Source: a virus
Virus record (IMG/VR): IMGVR_UViG_3300027908_000023
Coordinates: 34,537 to 98,536 of that record
DNA length: 64,000 bases
Reading direction: 5' to 3' (one strand)
Shown here in pieces: positions 63,531 to 64,000 of the stretch. A program made the translations under genes and the position numbers. A model generated the notes under the pieces. That model searched no databases, had not been told where the DNA came from, and was given only the letters and a program-made list of their open reading frames with translations. The first letter of the stretch is position 1. Each line of letters starts with the position of its first letter.

Positions 63531-64000
63531 GGCGCAACCTTCAGGCCGTTGCACCGGCCATTGTTACGCATCGGGGGCCATTTTGCCATACTTCTCAATC
63601 CTGCAGTTGCAACCTTCAAGCCGTTGCACCGGCCATTGTTACTGCAACGGCTTGAAGGTTGCAACAACTGAGCAGAGTTGCAATCTTCCTGCCATTGCAC
63701 TGGCTGTTGTTACGAGGCGTCGGTTCGACTCTGATACCTCACCCGACCGCTGCGTTGCAACCTTCAAGCCGTTGCACCGGCCATTGTTGCCGTGAATCGC
63801 CCGCTGACCGGATTGACCAGATGACAGTTGCAACCTTCATCCCGTTACACCGGGCATTGTTACGCCGCTGATAACGCTTGGACGACCGTGGCGCAGATCA
63901 GGTTGCAACCTTCATCCCGTTACACCGGGCATTGTTACTTTGTACCGTTTTGCCCGTCCGGTGCGCGTCTCAATGTTGCAACCTTCATCCCGTTACACCG
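63531..64000 (-). CRISPR. CRISPR array with three interleaved repeat families, open at right edge
   Basis: 37-nt repeats at 63531 (degenerate end), 63606, 63677, 63754, 63827, 63902 and 63975 (cut by the window). Spacers are 34 to 40 nt. Families: 2 (63531, 63606, 63754), 3 (63677) and 1 (63827, 63902, 63975). The central stem has compensatory base changes between families. No cas gene in the window. On the minus strand each repeat ends GATGAAGGTTGCAAC-like, which from memory resembles type V-F (Cas12f/Cas14) repeats; that needs a search. Confidence 0.9.
63606..63665 (-). ncRNA. repeat plus 23-nt anti-repeat (tracr-like or hairpin)
   Basis: The first 23 nt of the repeat at 63606-63628 are perfectly complementary to 63643-63665, which lies where a spacer should be (34 nt long). 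Together they would fold into a 23-bp hairpin with a 14-nt loop, or base-pair with crRNA of family 2. Confidence 0.6.

Noticed and set aside
63529-63795. Open frame through the CRISPR array
   Set aside because: Arises from the repeat sequence itself; 37-nt repeats with variable spacers do not keep a frame in general and show no ribosome site.
1-64000. tRNA genes to go with the Thg1-like enzyme
   Set aside because: No cloverleaf with a TTCGA-type T-loop was noticed by eye. A dedicated tRNA search was not possible.

Overview
The window is part of the genome of a tailed double-stranded DNA phage. Adjacent small terminase (23056-23691), large terminase (21494-23056) and portal (18654-21047) genes show this. 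A replication and recombination set supports it: sliding clamp, DnaB helicase with a partner, Rad52-like annealing protein, YqaJ-type exonuclease with a second annealing protein. Almost every gene lies on the minus strand, with ATGA, GTGA or TGATG overlaps and many small Zn-finger or hypothetical products. The host cannot be fixed from sequence alone. Major capsid, head protease and tail genes are not recognisable here, so the structural module is probably outside the window or too diverged to see.

Layout. 1-21 kb: small accessory genes in short transcription units, most preceded by one repeated promoter-like element (TAAAT, exactly 15 bp, GCGAATAACC), plus sliding clamp, a Ycf46-like AAA ATPase with a Ycf35-like protein, and a portal fused to a 2H phosphoesterase. 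21-25 kb: a lone plus-strand gene, terminase and DNA-binding genes. 25-40 kb: accessory genes including Rad52-like and HTH regulators with their own host-type promoters. 41-55 kb: nucleotide and RNA enzymes (phosphoribosyltransferase-like, DUF1643, Thg1-like, TIM barrel, HAD, MazG-like, adenine methyltransferase, VRR nuclease, SpoU methyltransferase, HD hydrolase, degenerate radical-SAM-like protein, metallopeptidase). 56-63.5 kb: replication and recombination operon. 63.5-64 kb: a CRISPR array that runs off the right edge.

Four TnpB-type elements of different lineages are inserted: IS607-like at 4.4-6.1 kb, IS200/IS605-like at 12.7-14 kb and 39.6-40.9 kb, and one at 49.6-50.9 kb bounded by terminal inverted repeats and an 8-bp target duplication. 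The last one splits a small gene that can be rebuilt exactly. Each carries a host-like TTGACA/TATAAT promoter, unlike the phage genes.

The most unusual features are the Cas-less CRISPR sequences: an array with three interleaved repeat families whose stem bases covary, a one-spacer mini-array inside coding sequence, a solitary repeat, and a spacer position occupied by a perfect 23-nt anti-repeat. The phage-specific promoter family with invariant spacing is the second main result.
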